Source of the DNA: Azospirillum halopraeferens DSM 3675
GTDB lineage: Bacteria > Pseudomonadota > Alphaproteobacteria > Azospirillales > Azospirillaceae
DNA length: 64,000 nt
Assembly (NCBI RefSeq): GCF_000429625.1
Contig: NZ_AUCF01000013.1
Span: forward strand, 62,001-126,000
Direction: 5' to 3'
The position numbers and the translations under genes are program-made. The notes under the pieces were generated by a model. That model searched no databases. It was not told where the DNA came from and was given only the letters and a program-made list of their open reading frames with translations. This document shows positions 38,434 through 47,271 of the stretch, one piece after another (position 1 is the first letter of the stretch; the number at the start of each line of letters is the position of its first letter).

Positions 38434-39309
38434 ATGAAGGAGATCCTGGTTTCCTATGGCATCGACCTCGACGCGGTGGCGGGCTGGCTCGGCTCCTACG
38501 GCGGGGAGAATTCGCCGCGCGACATCTCGCGCGGGCTGTTCGCCGGACAGGTCGGCGTGCCGCGGCTGCTGGAGCTGCTGCGGCGGCACGACATCCGCGC
38601 CACCTGGTTCATCCCCGGCCATTCCATCGAGACCTTCCCCGATCAGGTCCGCGCCGTCGCCGACGCCGGGCACGAGATCGGCCTGCACGGCTACTCCCAC
38701 GAGAACCCGCTCTCCATGAGCCGCCGGCAGGAGGCGGACGTGCTCGACCGGTCCATCGACCTGGTCACCGCCCTCTCCGGCCGGCACCCGCGCGGCTACG
38801 TCGCTCCGTGGTGGGAGATGAGCGAGAACAGCGTGGACCTGCTGCTGGAGCGGGGCATCCGCTACGACCACAGCCTGATGGAGCACGACTGCCGGCCGTA
38901 CTATCTGCGCACCGGCGACCGCTGGACGCGGATCGACTACTCCGGGCCGGCGGCGGACTGGATGACGCCGCTGGTGCGCGGCCGCGAGACCGGATTGATC
39001 GAGATCCCGGCGAACTGGCACCTGGACGACATGACGCCGCTGATGTTCATCCCCGCCATGGCGAACAGCCAGGGCTACGCCAGCGCCCGCCAGGTGGAGG
39101 AGATCTGGCGCGACCATTTCGACTGGATCTACCGGGAGCACGACTACGCCGTCTTTCCCATGACCATCCATCCCGACGTCTCCGGTCGGCCGCACGCGCT
39201 GCTGATGCACGAGCGGCTGATCGCGCACATGACGGCGCACGACGGGGTGCGGTTTGTCACCATGGAGGAGATCGCCGAGGACTTCGCCCGCCGCAGCCCG
39301 CGCGCCTGA
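38434..39309 (+). CDS. Polysaccharide-deacetylase-fold amidohydrolase, PuuE/cyclic-imidase-like, 291 aa
   Basis: NodB-fold enzyme. The early Asp is in SYGIDLDAV (Asp11, Asp13), and the HxxxH-type pair is His85/His89 in [32 protein letters not shown] and [17 protein letters not shown] match the subgroup that includes PuuE allantoinase and cyclic imide hydrolase rather than peptidoglycan deacetylases. It has no signal peptide, consistent with a cytoplasmic small-molecule amidohydrolase. GGGAGG lies before the ATG. A ring-opening role on an imported cyclic imide or ureide is the best-supported inference. Confidence 0.78.
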   Translation: MKEILVSYGIDLDAVAGWLGSYGGENSPRDISRGLFAGQVGVPRLLELLRRHDIRATWFIPGHSIETFPDQVRAVADAGHEIGLHGYSHENPLSMSRRQEADVLDRSIDLVTALSGRHPRGYVAPWWEMSENSVDLLLERGIRYDHSLMEHDCRPYYLRTGDRWTRIDYSGPAADWMTPLVRGRETGLIEIPANWHLDDMTPLMFIPAMANSQGYASARQVEEIWRDHFDWIYREHDYAVFPMTIHPDVSGRPHALLMHERLIAHMTAHDGVRFVTMEEIAEDFARRSPRA

Positions 39310-39328
39310 CCCCCGCCCGCACCGCGAC

Positions 39329-39363
39329 GCCCGGCACCCCTTCCCGCGGGAGGGGCGCCGGGC
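39329..39363 (+). terminator. Hairpin after the deacetylase-fold gene
   Basis: GCCCGGCACCCCT (39329-39341) pairs with AGGGGCGCCGGGC (39351-39363) with one mismatch and a 9-nt loop, 20 nt past the stop codon. It probably separates the DUF1989 unit from the ABC transporter unit. Confidence 0.55.
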
Positions 39364-39402
39364 AATCGCGCGCGTGTATTCGCCAAATCACCCTGATGAA
39401 AA

Positions 39403-39436
39403 TCTCAAGCCGGCTTGAGAACCGGTCAATTGTTCG
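39403..39436. promoter_or_regulatory. Perfect palindromic operator upstream of the ABC importer operon
   Basis: TCTCAAGCCGGCTTGAGA (39403-39420) is an 18-nt perfect palindrome, containing TCAA-GCCGGC-TTGA. It is followed by TCAATTGTTCG at 39426-39436. Both elements recur at 37583-37639, in front of the amidase/DUF1989 genes. Confidence 0.65.
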
Positions 39437-39509
39437 CATGATCAACCAGCGACATCCTGCCGGTGCGTCCCCGGCGGGACGCCGACAACGATCAGGGGAG
39501 GAGACGACG

Positions 39510-40652
39510 ATGGGCGCGCAAGACAACCGGCAACCGGGCGGCATCAGCCGCCGCACGGTCCTCGGGGCGGGCGGAGCCGTGGCGGGCCTGGCGGCGCTGG
39601 GACCGTCGATGCCGCGGATCGCCGGCGCGAAGGAGCCGACCGAGCTGACCATGCTCGCCTGGTACGGACACGGCGAGCCGGACGCCGTGGCGGAGTTCGA
39701 GCGGACTTTCAACGTGAAGATCCGGCCGAAATATTACGTGGGCGGCGACCAGATGCTGGCCCTGATGGCGCAATCACCACCCGGCACCTACGACATCATC
39801 CACGCCGACGCCGAATACGTGGCGCAGCTCAAGGAGGCGGGCTTCCTGGAGCGCCTCGATCCCGCCGACTACCCGTTCGATGACTTCTGGCCGGAACTCC
39901 GGCGGTTCGACGGGCACTGGTTCGACGGCGAACTGTACGCGGTGATGACGCGATTCGGTTTCCTCGGCGTCTCGCACAACACCGACGCCGTATCGGAAAA
40001 GGAGGCGCGCAGCTACCGCGTTCTGTGGGACGCCGGCGTAAAGGGCCGTGTCGGTCATCTCGACTGGCATCTGCCGAACATCGCGTGCATGAGCCTGTAC
40101 AACGGCAACACCGCGCCGTTCGACCTGACCGACGCGGCATGGGCGGAGACGAAGACGACCCTGCTGTCCCTGAAGCCGCAGATCCGCGGCATCTATGATT
40201 ACGGCGGGCTGCTGTCGGCGCTGAAGACCGGCGAGGTGGCGGTGGTGCCCGGCATCGGCGACTGGATCACCGGCGTGCTCGCCCGCGACGGTGCCCGCGT
40301 CACCACCACCATCCCCGAGGAAGGCGGGTTGCAGTTCACCGAATCCTTCTCCATCGGCCGCGGCAGCCGGCGCGCCGAGCTTGCCCGGGAGTTCATCCGG
40401 TACGCGCTGTCGCCGGAGGGGCAGGTGCGCCAGGCCATGCTGAAAGCGTACCCCGCGCTGATCCCCAGCCGGAGCGGCTGGAAGCGTCTCAACGACCTTC
40501 ACCCGGACGAGGCGAAGCGTCAGCGCATGGCGCTGAACGGCCCGAATGCGCTGGACGACATCCGCCGGGGCCGCATCCACGTCCGCCGCCTGCCCGTCCG
40601 GCAGTCGCTGGAGGACTGGAACGACCTCTGGTCCCGCTACAAGAACGCCTGA
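39510..40652 (+). CDS. ABC transporter substrate-binding protein, Tat signal, 380 aa
   Basis: PotD/PotF-like periplasmic binding protein of the spermidine/putrescine-type group. The N-terminus has the twin-arginine motif SRRTVLGAGGAVAGLAALG. The mature part opens ELTMLAWYGHGEPDAVAEFE and includes PPGTYDIIHADAEYVAQLKEAGFLE. GAGGAGA lies just before the ATG at 39510. First gene of the importer operon. The polyamine group also carries other small N-compounds, so the ligand is open. Confidence 0.9.
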   Translation: MGAQDNRQPGGISRRTVLGAGGAVAGLAALGPSMPRIAGAKEPTELTMLAWYGHGEPDAVAEFERTFNVKIRPKYYVGGDQMLALMAQSPPGTYDIIHADAEYVAQLKEAGFLERLDPADYPFDDFWPELRRFDGHWFDGELYAVMTRFGFLGVSHNTDAVSEKEARSYRVLWDAGVKGRVGHLDWHLPNIACMSLYNGNTAPFDLTDAAWAETKTTLLSLKPQIRGIYDYGGLLSALKTGEVAVVPGIGDWITGVLARDGARVTTTIPEEGGLQFTESFSIGRGSRRAELAREFIRYALSPEGQVRQAMLKAYPALIPSRSGWKRLNDLHPDEAKRQRMALNGPNALDDIRRGRIHVRRLPVRQSLEDWNDLWSRYKNA

Positions 40653-40718
40653 TCCGCACAACCCGGCGGACGGCGCGAACACGGCTGCCGTCCGCCCGTC
40701 ATCCGACCGGGACACACC

Positions 40719-41591
40719 ATGACCAAAGGACCCCTTGCCCTGCCCGTCCGGCTGCGGCGGGCGCTCTACGGTGCGCTGTGGGCGGCGCCGATGCCGGCGT
40801 GGCAGCTCGTCTTCTTCGCCGCCCCCTTCGCCCTCCTGACGGCGCTGTCGTTCTGGAGCGTGCGGAACTTCCGCCTGGTGCCGGACGTGAGCACGGCCGC
40901 CTGGGACTGGTTGCTGACCACCGACTATGTTCGGGACACGCTGCTGCGCACGCTGGCCTATGCGGGTGGGGCGGCGGTGCTGGTGACGCTGCTGGCGTTC
41001 CCGGCGGCGCTCGCCATCGCCTTCGTGCTGCGTCCGCGGGCCCGGGCGGCCGTTCTGGCGCTGCTGGTGGTGCCCTTCTTCACCAGCTATCTGGTGCGCG
41101 TCTATTCCTGGCAGACCTTCCTGGCCGACAACGGCATCGTGAACGCCGTGCTGCGCCCGCTGGGGCTCGAGGTGGCGGGGATGCTGAACTCGCCCTTCGC
41201 CATGATGGTCGGCTACGCCACCCTGTGCCTGCCGCTGGTGGTGATCCTCCAGTCCATGTCGCTGCTCGCCATCGACCGGACGCTGATCCACGCCGCCCAC
41301 AACCTGCGCTGCGGGCCGCTGCGCACCGTCGGCGCAGTGATCGTGCCGGCGGCGCGTCCGGGCATCGTGGTGGGTGCCGTCTTCGCCTTCATCCTGTGCT
41401 TCGGCGACTTCGTCACGCCCCTCTACCTCGGCGGCGGCAAGCACCCGACGCTGGCGATCCTCATCGCCGACACCGTCAAGGCCGGACAGCAGTGGCCACG
41501 CGCCGCCGTGGTGGCACTGGTGATGATGGCCGTCCTGCTGACCACGGCGCTGGCCGCGCTGTCCTTCGCCTACCGCCGGAGGGGATCATGA
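40719..41591 (+). CDS. ABC transporter permease (PotB type), 290 aa
   Basis: Six-helix inner-membrane permease with the EAA-like cytoplasmic loop HAAHNLRCGPLRTVGAVIVP at about 192-211. LVVPFFTSYLVRVYSWQTFL is the usual PotB/PotH segment. The next permease starts inside its stop codon (ATGA). Confidence 0.92.
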   Translation: MTKGPLALPVRLRRALYGALWAAPMPAWQLVFFAAPFALLTALSFWSVRNFRLVPDVSTAAWDWLLTTDYVRDTLLRTLAYAGGAAVLVTLLAFPAALAIAFVLRPRARAAVLALLVVPFFTSYLVRVYSWQTFLADNGIVNAVLRPLGLEVAGMLNSPFAMMVGYATLCLPLVVILQSMSLLAIDRTLIHAAHNLRCGPLRTVGAVIVPAARPGIVVGAVFAFILCFGDFVTPLYLGGGKHPTLAILIADTVKAGQQWPRAAVVALVMMAVLLTTALAALSFAYRRRGS

Positions 41592-42376
41592 TCGCCAACC
41601 GTTTCGTTCGCCGGGCGTTGCTGGCCTACCTGGGCCTGGTGCTGCTGTTCGCCTTCGCGCCGATCGCCGCCGGTTTCGTATTCTCCGTCAATTCCGACCG
41701 CTTCCCGTCGCTGCCGCTGGGCTCCTTCACGCTCGACTGGTACCGGGCGGTGTTCGAAGACGCGCTGGTGGTCGAGAGTTTTCGCAACTCTCTGCTGGTC
41801 GGTCTCGCCGCAGCGCCGCTGGCCACCCTGATCGGCTTCGCCGCGGCCTATGCCGACTACCGTTTCCGCTTCTTCGGCCAGCGGGCGGTGCTGGTGCTGG
41901 GCCTGCTGCCGCCGACCATCCCGGTGGTCATCCTCGGCGTGGCGATGCTGGCCTTCCTGGCGCGCCTCGGCCTGGCCGGCACGCTGACCGCGGTGATCGT
42001 CTGCCACGTGGTGGTGTGCGCGCCCTTCGCCATGGCGGTGGCCCGCCTGCGCTTCGCGCAGATCGACCCCGACCTGGAGATCGCCGCGCAGAACCTCGGT
42101 GCCAGCGACTGGCGCGCCTTCGCCGCGGTGATCGTGCCCATGGCGTGGCCCGCCCTGATGGCCGCCATGTTCCTGTCCCTGGCCGTGTCCTTCGACGAAT
42201 ACATGATCGCGTGGTTCGTCGGCGGCCTGAACGAGACGGTGCCGGTCCGGGTTCTGGGCTTCCTCCAGGGACAGGTCAGCCCGCGCATCCACGCCATCGG
42301 CGCCGTCAGCTTCCTCGTTTCCATCCTGCTCGTCGCGCTGGCGCAGATGCTGACCAGCCGCATGACCCGCCACTGA
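41588..42376 (+). CDS. ABC transporter permease (PotC type), 262 aa
   Basis: Second permease of the importer, with EAA loop EIAAQNLGASDWRAFAAVIVP near 164-184 and the PotC-like opening NRFVRRALLAYLGLVLLFAF. The ATG overlaps the preceding stop. The ATPase gene follows after 20 nt. Confidence 0.92.
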   Translation: MIANRFVRRALLAYLGLVLLFAFAPIAAGFVFSVNSDRFPSLPLGSFTLDWYRAVFEDALVVESFRNSLLVGLAAAPLATLIGFAAAYADYRFRFFGQRAVLVLGLLPPTIPVVILGVAMLAFLARLGLAGTLTAVIVCHVVVCAPFAMAVARLRFAQIDPDLEIAAQNLGASDWRAFAAVIVPMAWPALMAAMFLSLAVSFDEYMIAWFVGGLNETVPVRVLGFLQGQVSPRIHAIGAVSFLVSILLVALAQMLTSRMTRH

Positions 42377-42396
42377 CCGATCGGGGAGACACGATC

Positions 42397-43518
42397 ATGG
42401 ACACCAAGCCGCTCGTCGAACTGGACGGGGTGAGCAAGCGCTATGGCGCCGTCGCGGCCGTGGACGGCCTGGACCTGACCATCGACGCCGGGGAATTCGT
42501 CGCCATCATGGGGCCGTCCGGCTGCGGCAAGACGACCACCATCAAGATGCTGGCCGGCCTCGAAACGCCGAGCGCGGGGGAGATCCGCCTGGCCGGCCGC
42601 CGCGTCAACGACCTGCCGGTGTGGGAGCGCGACACGCCCCTGGTCTGGCAGTCGCTGGCCCTGTTCCCGTTCCTGACCGTGCTGGAGAACGTGGAGTTCG
42701 GCCTGAGGATGCGCGGCGTCGATCGCACCGGGCGCCGCCGCCGGGCGCTGTCCTGGCTGGACCGGCTGGGCCTGGCGGAGTTCGCCGGACGCAACGTCGC
42801 CGACCTGTCGGGGGGCCAGCGGCAGCGCGTGGCGCTCGCCCGTTCGCTGGTGACCGAGCCGCCGGTGCTGCTGCTGGACGAGCCGCTGAGCGCCCTGGAC
42901 GCCCACCTGTCGGTGCGCATGCAGGCCGAACTGAAGCGCTTGCAGCGCGAGATCGGCATCACCTTCGTCTACATCACGCACAGCCACTCCGAAGCTTTCA
43001 CCATGGCCGACCGGGTGGTCATCATGAACAAGGGCCGGGTGGAACAGATCGGGGCGCCCAAGGACATCTTCCTGCGGCCGGCCAGCCGCTTCGTCGCCCG
43101 CTTCCTCGGCGGCAACAACCTGTTCGCCGGCCGGGTGGCCCGCATGGAACGCGACGGCGCGGTGGTGACCACCGCCGACGGCAGCTTCCGCGTGGCGCGC
43201 GCCGCCGCCGCCGGTGTCCGGGTCGGCGACGCCGTGGACCTCAACGTCCGCTCCGACCGCATCTCGCTGACCCAGCAGACGGGATGGTCGGGCAACGAGG
43301 TCCATTGCCGGCTGGTCAGCGAGGAGTTCGTCGGCGCGCTCGTCAACCTGCACCTGGAGACGGCGGCGGGGACCGAGATCGTGGCGCAGCTCCAGCAGCG
43401 CGACCTGGAGATGCTGGACCTCTCCCCCGGCACCGGCTTCGTGGCGTCCTGGCATCCCGAGGACGGCCACCTGATCGTGCCCGAGGCGCCGCAGCCCCTC
43501 GCCCTCGCGGCGGAGTGA
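42397..43518 (+). CDS. ABC transporter ATPase (PotA type), 373 aa
   Basis: ATPase of the importer: Walker A GPSGCGKTTTIKML, Q-loop LVWQSLALFPFLTV, signature LSGGQRQRVALARSL, Walker B VLLLDEPLSALDA, H-loop YITHSHSEAF. A C-terminal TOBE-type domain spans about 280-365. Start ATG at 42397 with GGGGAGA upstream. Last gene of the four-gene transporter set; the LysR regulator follows on the same strand. Confidence 0.94.
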   Translation: MDTKPLVELDGVSKRYGAVAAVDGLDLTIDAGEFVAIMGPSGCGKTTTIKMLAGLETPSAGEIRLAGRRVNDLPVWERDTPLVWQSLALFPFLTVLENVEFGLRMRGVDRTGRRRRALSWLDRLGLAEFAGRNVADLSGGQRQRVALARSLVTEPPVLLLDEPLSALDAHLSVRMQAELKRLQREIGITFVYITHSHSEAFTMADRVVIMNKGRVEQIGAPKDIFLRPASRFVARFLGGNNLFAGRVARMERDGAVVTTADGSFRVARAAAAGVRVGDAVDLNVRSDRISLTQQTGWSGNEVHCRLVSEEFVGALVNLHLETAAGTEIVAQLQQRDLEMLDLSPGTGFVASWHPEDGHLIVPEAPQPLALAAE

Positions 43519-43525
43519 GGGCATC

Positions 43526-43539
43526 GGAAAGTGCTTTCC
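43526..43539. promoter_or_regulatory. Palindrome upstream of the first LysR gene
   Basis: GGAAAGTGCTTTCC, perfect apart from its TG centre, lies 56 nt before the LysR start and 8 nt after the ATPase stop. Candidate regulator site; too short for a firm call. Confidence 0.35.
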
Positions 43540-43594
43540 ACACCAATGAAATCGGCGTTCCATAGCGGCGAGGCCCGCCACGGGGAGGAGGGGG

Positions 43595-44530
43595 ATGAGG
43601 AAGCTGCCGCCGCTGAACGCCATCCGCGCCTTCGAGGCCGCGGCACGCCATCTCAGCTTCACGCTGGCGGCGAACGAGCTGAACGTGACCATCACCGCGG
43701 TCAGCCACCAGATCCGCCACCTGGAAGCGACCCTCGGCATGAAGCTGTTCGAGCGCAACGGCGGCTCCGTCACCCTGTCGGCGGTGGGCGAGCGGCTGTT
43801 CCCGGCGGTGCGCGACGGCTTCGACCGGCTGGCGGAGGCGTTCGAGGAGATCAACGACCGCCGCTCCGCCTCCACCGTCGCGGTGACCACCACGCGCGCC
43901 TTTGCGGATCGCTGGCTGCTGCCGCGCCTGGCGGGGTTTCAGCGTCTGCACCCGGACGTCACGGTGGACGTCGATGCCTGCGAGGACATTGTCGACCTGC
44001 GCAGCGAGGGCGTCGACCTCGCCATCCGCTATGGCCGGATGGCCGCGGACGGCGACGGTGCGGAGGCGCTGATCGAAGACCGCTACGGGGTCGTGGTGTC
44101 GTCGCTGGCCTGGACCGAGGAGCGGGACCCGACGGCGCAGGATGTGTCCCGCTTCCGGCTGCTCGGCTACCGCTGGCGCAACCGGACGCTCGGCGGGCCG
44201 GACTGGCCCGCCTGGCTGCACCTCAGCGGGCTGGGCGACGCGGCCGGCCACCGGATCAACTGGTTCAGCGAGGAGACGCTGGCCATCCGGGCCATGGAGC
44301 ACGGACACGGCATGCTCCTGTGCAGCATGGTGCTGGTCGCCGACACGCTGCGCGCCGGGCAGGTCCGCCGCATCGCCGAGCCGACGCTGCCCGGTTTCGC
44401 CTTCCGGCTGGTGTCGGGGCCGCTGGCCCGCCGCAAGAAGGCGGTGCAGGCCTTCTCCGCCTGGCTGCGGGCGGAGGCCGAGGCAGAGAAGGCCGGCGCC
44501 ATGGCACCGGCCGCGCCGCCGGTCGGCTGA
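43595..44530 (+). CDS. LysR-family regulator, GcvA-like, 311 aa
   Basis: N-terminal LTTR helix-turn-helix (PPLNAIRAFEAAARHLSFTL and NELNVTITAVSHQIRHLEAT) and a C-terminal periplasmic-binding-fold effector domain beginning near residue 92 (VAVTTTRAFADRWLLPRL). The subgroup resembles GcvA. It lies 76 nt downstream of the ABC importer operon, so it is a natural candidate to bind the TCAA-N6-TTGA sites. GAGGGGG precedes the ATG. Confidence 0.9.
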   Translation: MRKLPPLNAIRAFEAAARHLSFTLAANELNVTITAVSHQIRHLEATLGMKLFERNGGSVTLSAVGERLFPAVRDGFDRLAEAFEEINDRRSASTVAVTTTRAFADRWLLPRLAGFQRLHPDVTVDVDACEDIVDLRSEGVDLAIRYGRMAADGDGAEALIEDRYGVVVSSLAWTEERDPTAQDVSRFRLLGYRWRNRTLGGPDWPAWLHLSGLGDAAGHRINWFSEETLAIRAMEHGHGMLLCSMVLVADTLRAGQVRRIAEPTLPGFAFRLVSGPLARRKKAVQAFSAWLRAEAEAEKAGAMAPAAPPVG

Positions 44531-44532
44531 GG

Positions 44533-45231
44533 TCAGGCGGCCGCGCCGCGTCGGGCGTCGGTGCCGGCGACCAGCCGGTCCACCAGCCGGTCCACCGCCG
44601 TTTCCGCGTCGGCGATCGAGCGGGCAAGACGGTCGTCGGCGAACTCGTCGTATTCGATGGCGACCTCGTGCACGTCGGTGATGCCGATGTAGCCGAAGGC
44701 GGTGCGCAGGTGCGGCTCCACATGGTTCATGGCGGCGATCCGCCCGCCCGTCCCGTAGCCGTAGTCGCCGCGCGACCCCAGCAGCACCAACGTCTTGCCG
44801 TACGGCGTCAGGAGCGGCCAGTAGGGCTCGCCCTCCCGCGCCCGGTCGAAGCCGAAGGTGCGGCCGACGCGCACGATGTTGTCGACATAGGCCTTCATCT
44901 GCGCGGGCATGCCGAAATTGTACATGGGCACGCCGGCGACGATCAGATCGGCGGCGAGCAGCTCGTCCACCAGCTCGTCGCTGACGCGCAGCGTCTCGCG
45001 CATGGCATCGGTGCGCGCCGCGGGCCTGGTGAAGGCGGCGTGGATCCAGTCGCCGGTCACCGGCGGCGGAGGGGCGAAGCCGACGTCGCGGCGCAGCACC
45101 GTGTCGTGCGGCCGCAGGGCGCACCAGCGCGCGACAAAGCGGGCGCTGAGGCGGCGGGTATGGGAGCCGTGGGGGTCGGTGCCGGAACGCCCGGCGCGAG
45201 CGCTGGAGTCGATGTGCAGGACGGTCGTCAT
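44533..45231 (-). CDS. azoR: FMN-dependent NADH-azoreductase family protein, 232 aa
   Basis: Flavodoxin-fold quinone/azo reductase. It opens with TTVLHIDSSARAGRSGT, as AzoR proteins do, and carries the flavin-site segments VPMYNFGMPAQMKAYVDNI and LLGSRGDYGYGTG. Such enzymes reduce quinones or azo dyes by two-electron transfer. ATG at 45231 chosen over a longer upstream frame because the fold starts here. Divergent from the second LysR gene, so probably its direct target. Confidence 0.88.
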   Translation of the reverse strand: MTTVLHIDSSARAGRSGTDPHGSHTRRLSARFVARWCALRPHDTVLRRDVGFAPPPPVTGDWIHAAFTRPAARTDAMRETLRVSDELVDELLAADLIVAGVPMYNFGMPAQMKAYVDNIVRVGRTFGFDRAREGEPYWPLLTPYGKTLVLLGSRGDYGYGTGGRIAAMNHVEPHLRTAFGYIGITDVHEVAIEYDEFADDRLARSIADAETAVDRLVDRLVAGTDARRGAAA

Positions 45232-45258
45232 GACGCGGGTGTCTCCCGGTTGGAGGCT

Positions 45259-45270
45259 GGTGTCGACACC
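45259..45270. promoter_or_regulatory. Palindrome in the azoR-LysR divergent region
   Basis: GGTGTCGACACC is a perfect 12-nt palindrome 28 nt upstream of the azoreductase start and 81 nt upstream of the LysR start, a plausible regulator site. Confidence 0.4.
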
Positions 45271-45350
45271 GAGAGTCACCGTAACCGGTGCTTGCGACAA
45301 ACTCGAACTCCTCAGCCTGCGGATGAACGGAATTCAGCCATGGAGGGGGC

Positions 45351-46307
45351 ATGAGACGCCTGCCGCCGCTCGCCAGCCTGCGCGCCTTCGAAGCCGCGGC
45401 GCGGCACATGAGCTTCCGGCGCGCCGCCGAAGAACTGGGGGTGACGCCGACCGCCATCAGCCACCAGATCAAGCTGCTTGAGGCCACGCTGGGCGTGCGC
45501 CTGTTCGAACGGCTTCCGCGCCGACTGGTCATCACCGCCGCGGGGCTGGCGCTCCACCCCGGCCTGCGGGAGGGCTTCGAGGCGTTCGAGAAGGCGGTGC
45601 GCACCGCGACGGCGGCCCGTGGACGCCGCACCGTCACCCTGTCGGCCACCACCGCGTTCACGGCCATGCGGCTGGTGCCGATGGTGGCGGCGTTCCGCGC
45701 GATGCATCCGGACATCGACCTGCGGCTGCACGCCTGCGACGCGCCCGCAGACCTGCGCGGCGGCACCGCCGACATCGCCGTGCGCTACGGGCGGGGGCCC
45801 TATCCGGGGCTGCACAGCGAGATCCTGGCAGCCGATCGCTTCGCGCCGGTGTGCAGCCCCCGCCTCGGCATCCGCTCGGCGGAGGACCTGGCGCGGGCCA
45901 CGCTGATCCATTTCGAGTGGCGGCATGTGGAGCCGGAGACTCCGGTCTGGCGCCGCTGGCTCGATCACGCCGCGATCGGCCGCACCGTCGACCCCGACGG
46001 CGGGCTGGTGTTCAGCGACGAGGGGCACGCCATCCAGGCCGCCGTCGCCGGCCACGGCGTGGCGCTGCTCAGTCTCGTGCTGGTCGCCGGCGACCTGGCG
46101 AACGGCGCGCTGGTTCAGCCGTTCGGCCCGGTGCTCGGCGGGTACACCTACCACCTCGTCCATCCCGTGGACCCGGCGGACGGCGACGCCGTCGCGGCGG
46201 TGCGGGACTGGTTGAGGACCGTCGTTCCGGACACCCCCGCCCCATCCCCACAGGCGTTAGCACGGAAAATCACCCCTTCCGCCGCCGCCGCGCGGGCCCC
46301 AGAATAG
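45351..46307 (+). CDS. LysR-family regulator, GcvA-like, 318 aa
   Basis: Second LTTR of the island, with HTH PPLASLRAFEAAARHMSFRR and ELGVTPTAISHQIKLLEATL and a C-terminal effector domain (VTLSATTAFTAMRLVPMV onward). Similar to the first LysR in organisation, so the two may be an old duplication. GGAGGGGG precedes the ATG. Probably regulates the divergent azoreductase gene. Confidence 0.9.
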   Translation: MRRLPPLASLRAFEAAARHMSFRRAAEELGVTPTAISHQIKLLEATLGVRLFERLPRRLVITAAGLALHPGLREGFEAFEKAVRTATAARGRRTVTLSATTAFTAMRLVPMVAAFRAMHPDIDLRLHACDAPADLRGGTADIAVRYGRGPYPGLHSEILAADRFAPVCSPRLGIRSAEDLARATLIHFEWRHVEPETPVWRRWLDHAAIGRTVDPDGGLVFSDEGHAIQAAVAGHGVALLSLVLVAGDLANGALVQPFGPVLGGYTYHLVHPVDPADGDAVAAVRDWLRTVVPDTPAPSPQALARKITPSAAAARAPE

Positions 46308-46314
46308 GGAGGAG

Positions 46315-47268
46315 TTGAACGGGTTGCCGGGGTGTGCCTTGTCGGGCTTGAAGATCGGACTGGCGCTGGGCAGCGGCGCCGCGCGCGGGTGGGCGCACAT
46401 CGGCGTGCTGAAGGCCCTGTCGGAACTGGGGATCGAGCCGGACATCCTCTGCGGCACCTCCATCGGCGCCTGCGTCGGGGCGGCCTACCTGACCGACCAG
46501 CTCGACGAGTTGCAGAGCTGGGCGCAGAGCATGGGGCTGCTGGGCATCCTCGGCATCGTCGACGTCACCTTCCGCAAGGGCGGGCTGGTGGCGACCGACC
46601 GGGTGTACGAGCGGTTTCGCAACGACCGCACCAACGTGCGGATCGAGGAGTTGCGCAAACCCTTCGCCACCGTCGCCTGCGACCTTGCCACCGGCCGCGA
46701 GATCTGGCTGCGCGAGGGACCGCTGCTCGACGCGGTCTGCGCCTCGGCGGCCATGCCCGGCCTGTTCCCGGCGGTCCGCTCCGAACAGCACTGGCTGGTG
46801 GACGGGGCGCTGGTCAACCCGGTGCCGGTGTCCCTGTGCCGGGCGCTGGGGGCCGACGTGGTGATCGCGGTCAACCTCAACAGCGAGCTGTCGTCCCTGC
46901 CCCGCCCGGTGACGGTCGCCGAGGTGCCCGAGGCGGAGGAGGTGACCCGCAGCCTGCTGCCGCCCTCCATCTCCGCGTGGCTCGGCCGGCGGCCCGGCGA
47001 CCGCACCCGCTTCCTGGCGGCGGAGATCGCCGGGCAGCCGGCACCGGCGCCGGGCGTGATGGAGATTCTCGCCGGGTCCATCGACATCATGCAGGACCGC
47101 ATCACCCGCTCCCGCCTCGCGGGGGAGCCGCCGGACGTGCTGATCACCCCCCGCCTCGGCCACATCGGCATCCTGGAGTTCGACCGCGCCCACGAGGTGG
47201 TGGAGATCGGCTACCGCGCCGCCTCCGTCATGCGCTCCGCCATCGAGATCGCGCTGAAGCGGGCGTAG
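46315..47268 (+). CDS. Patatin-like phospholipase (RssA-type), 317 aa
   Basis: Ser-Asp dyad lipase or esterase. Oxyanion-hole motif GSGAARGWAHIGVLKAL starts at residue 19, the nucleophile elbow is GTSIGA with Ser49, and the catalytic Asp163 is in LVDGALVN. No ATG or GTG is available before the first motif; TTG codons at 46315 and 46324 are the candidates, with AGGGAGGAG just upstream, the second giving better spacing. No signal peptide, hence cytoplasmic or membrane-peripheral. The 3' end is 3 nt from the convergent methyltransferase gene. Confidence 0.88.
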   Translation: MNGLPGCALSGLKIGLALGSGAARGWAHIGVLKALSELGIEPDILCGTSIGACVGAAYLTDQLDELQSWAQSMGLLGILGIVDVTFRKGGLVATDRVYERFRNDRTNVRIEELRKPFATVACDLATGREIWLREGPLLDAVCASAAMPGLFPAVRSEQHWLVDGALVNPVPVSLCRALGADVVIAVNLNSELSSLPRPVTVAEVPEAEEVTRSLLPPSISAWLGRRPGDRTRFLAAEIAGQPAPAPGVMEILAGSIDIMQDRITRSRLAGEPPDVLITPRLGHIGILEFDRAHEVVEIGYRAASVMRSAIEIALKRA

Positions 47269-47271
47269 ACA

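Noticed and set aside
37727-39309. A guanidine or urea carboxylase operon
   Set aside because: DUF1989 suggested it, but no biotin-type carboxylase or allophanate hydrolase gene is present and only a single DUF1989 copy occurs.
43595-46307. Glycine cleavage regulation by the GcvA-like regulators
   Set aside because: No gcvTHP genes lie in the window, and the neighbours point to catabolic and azoreductase functions.
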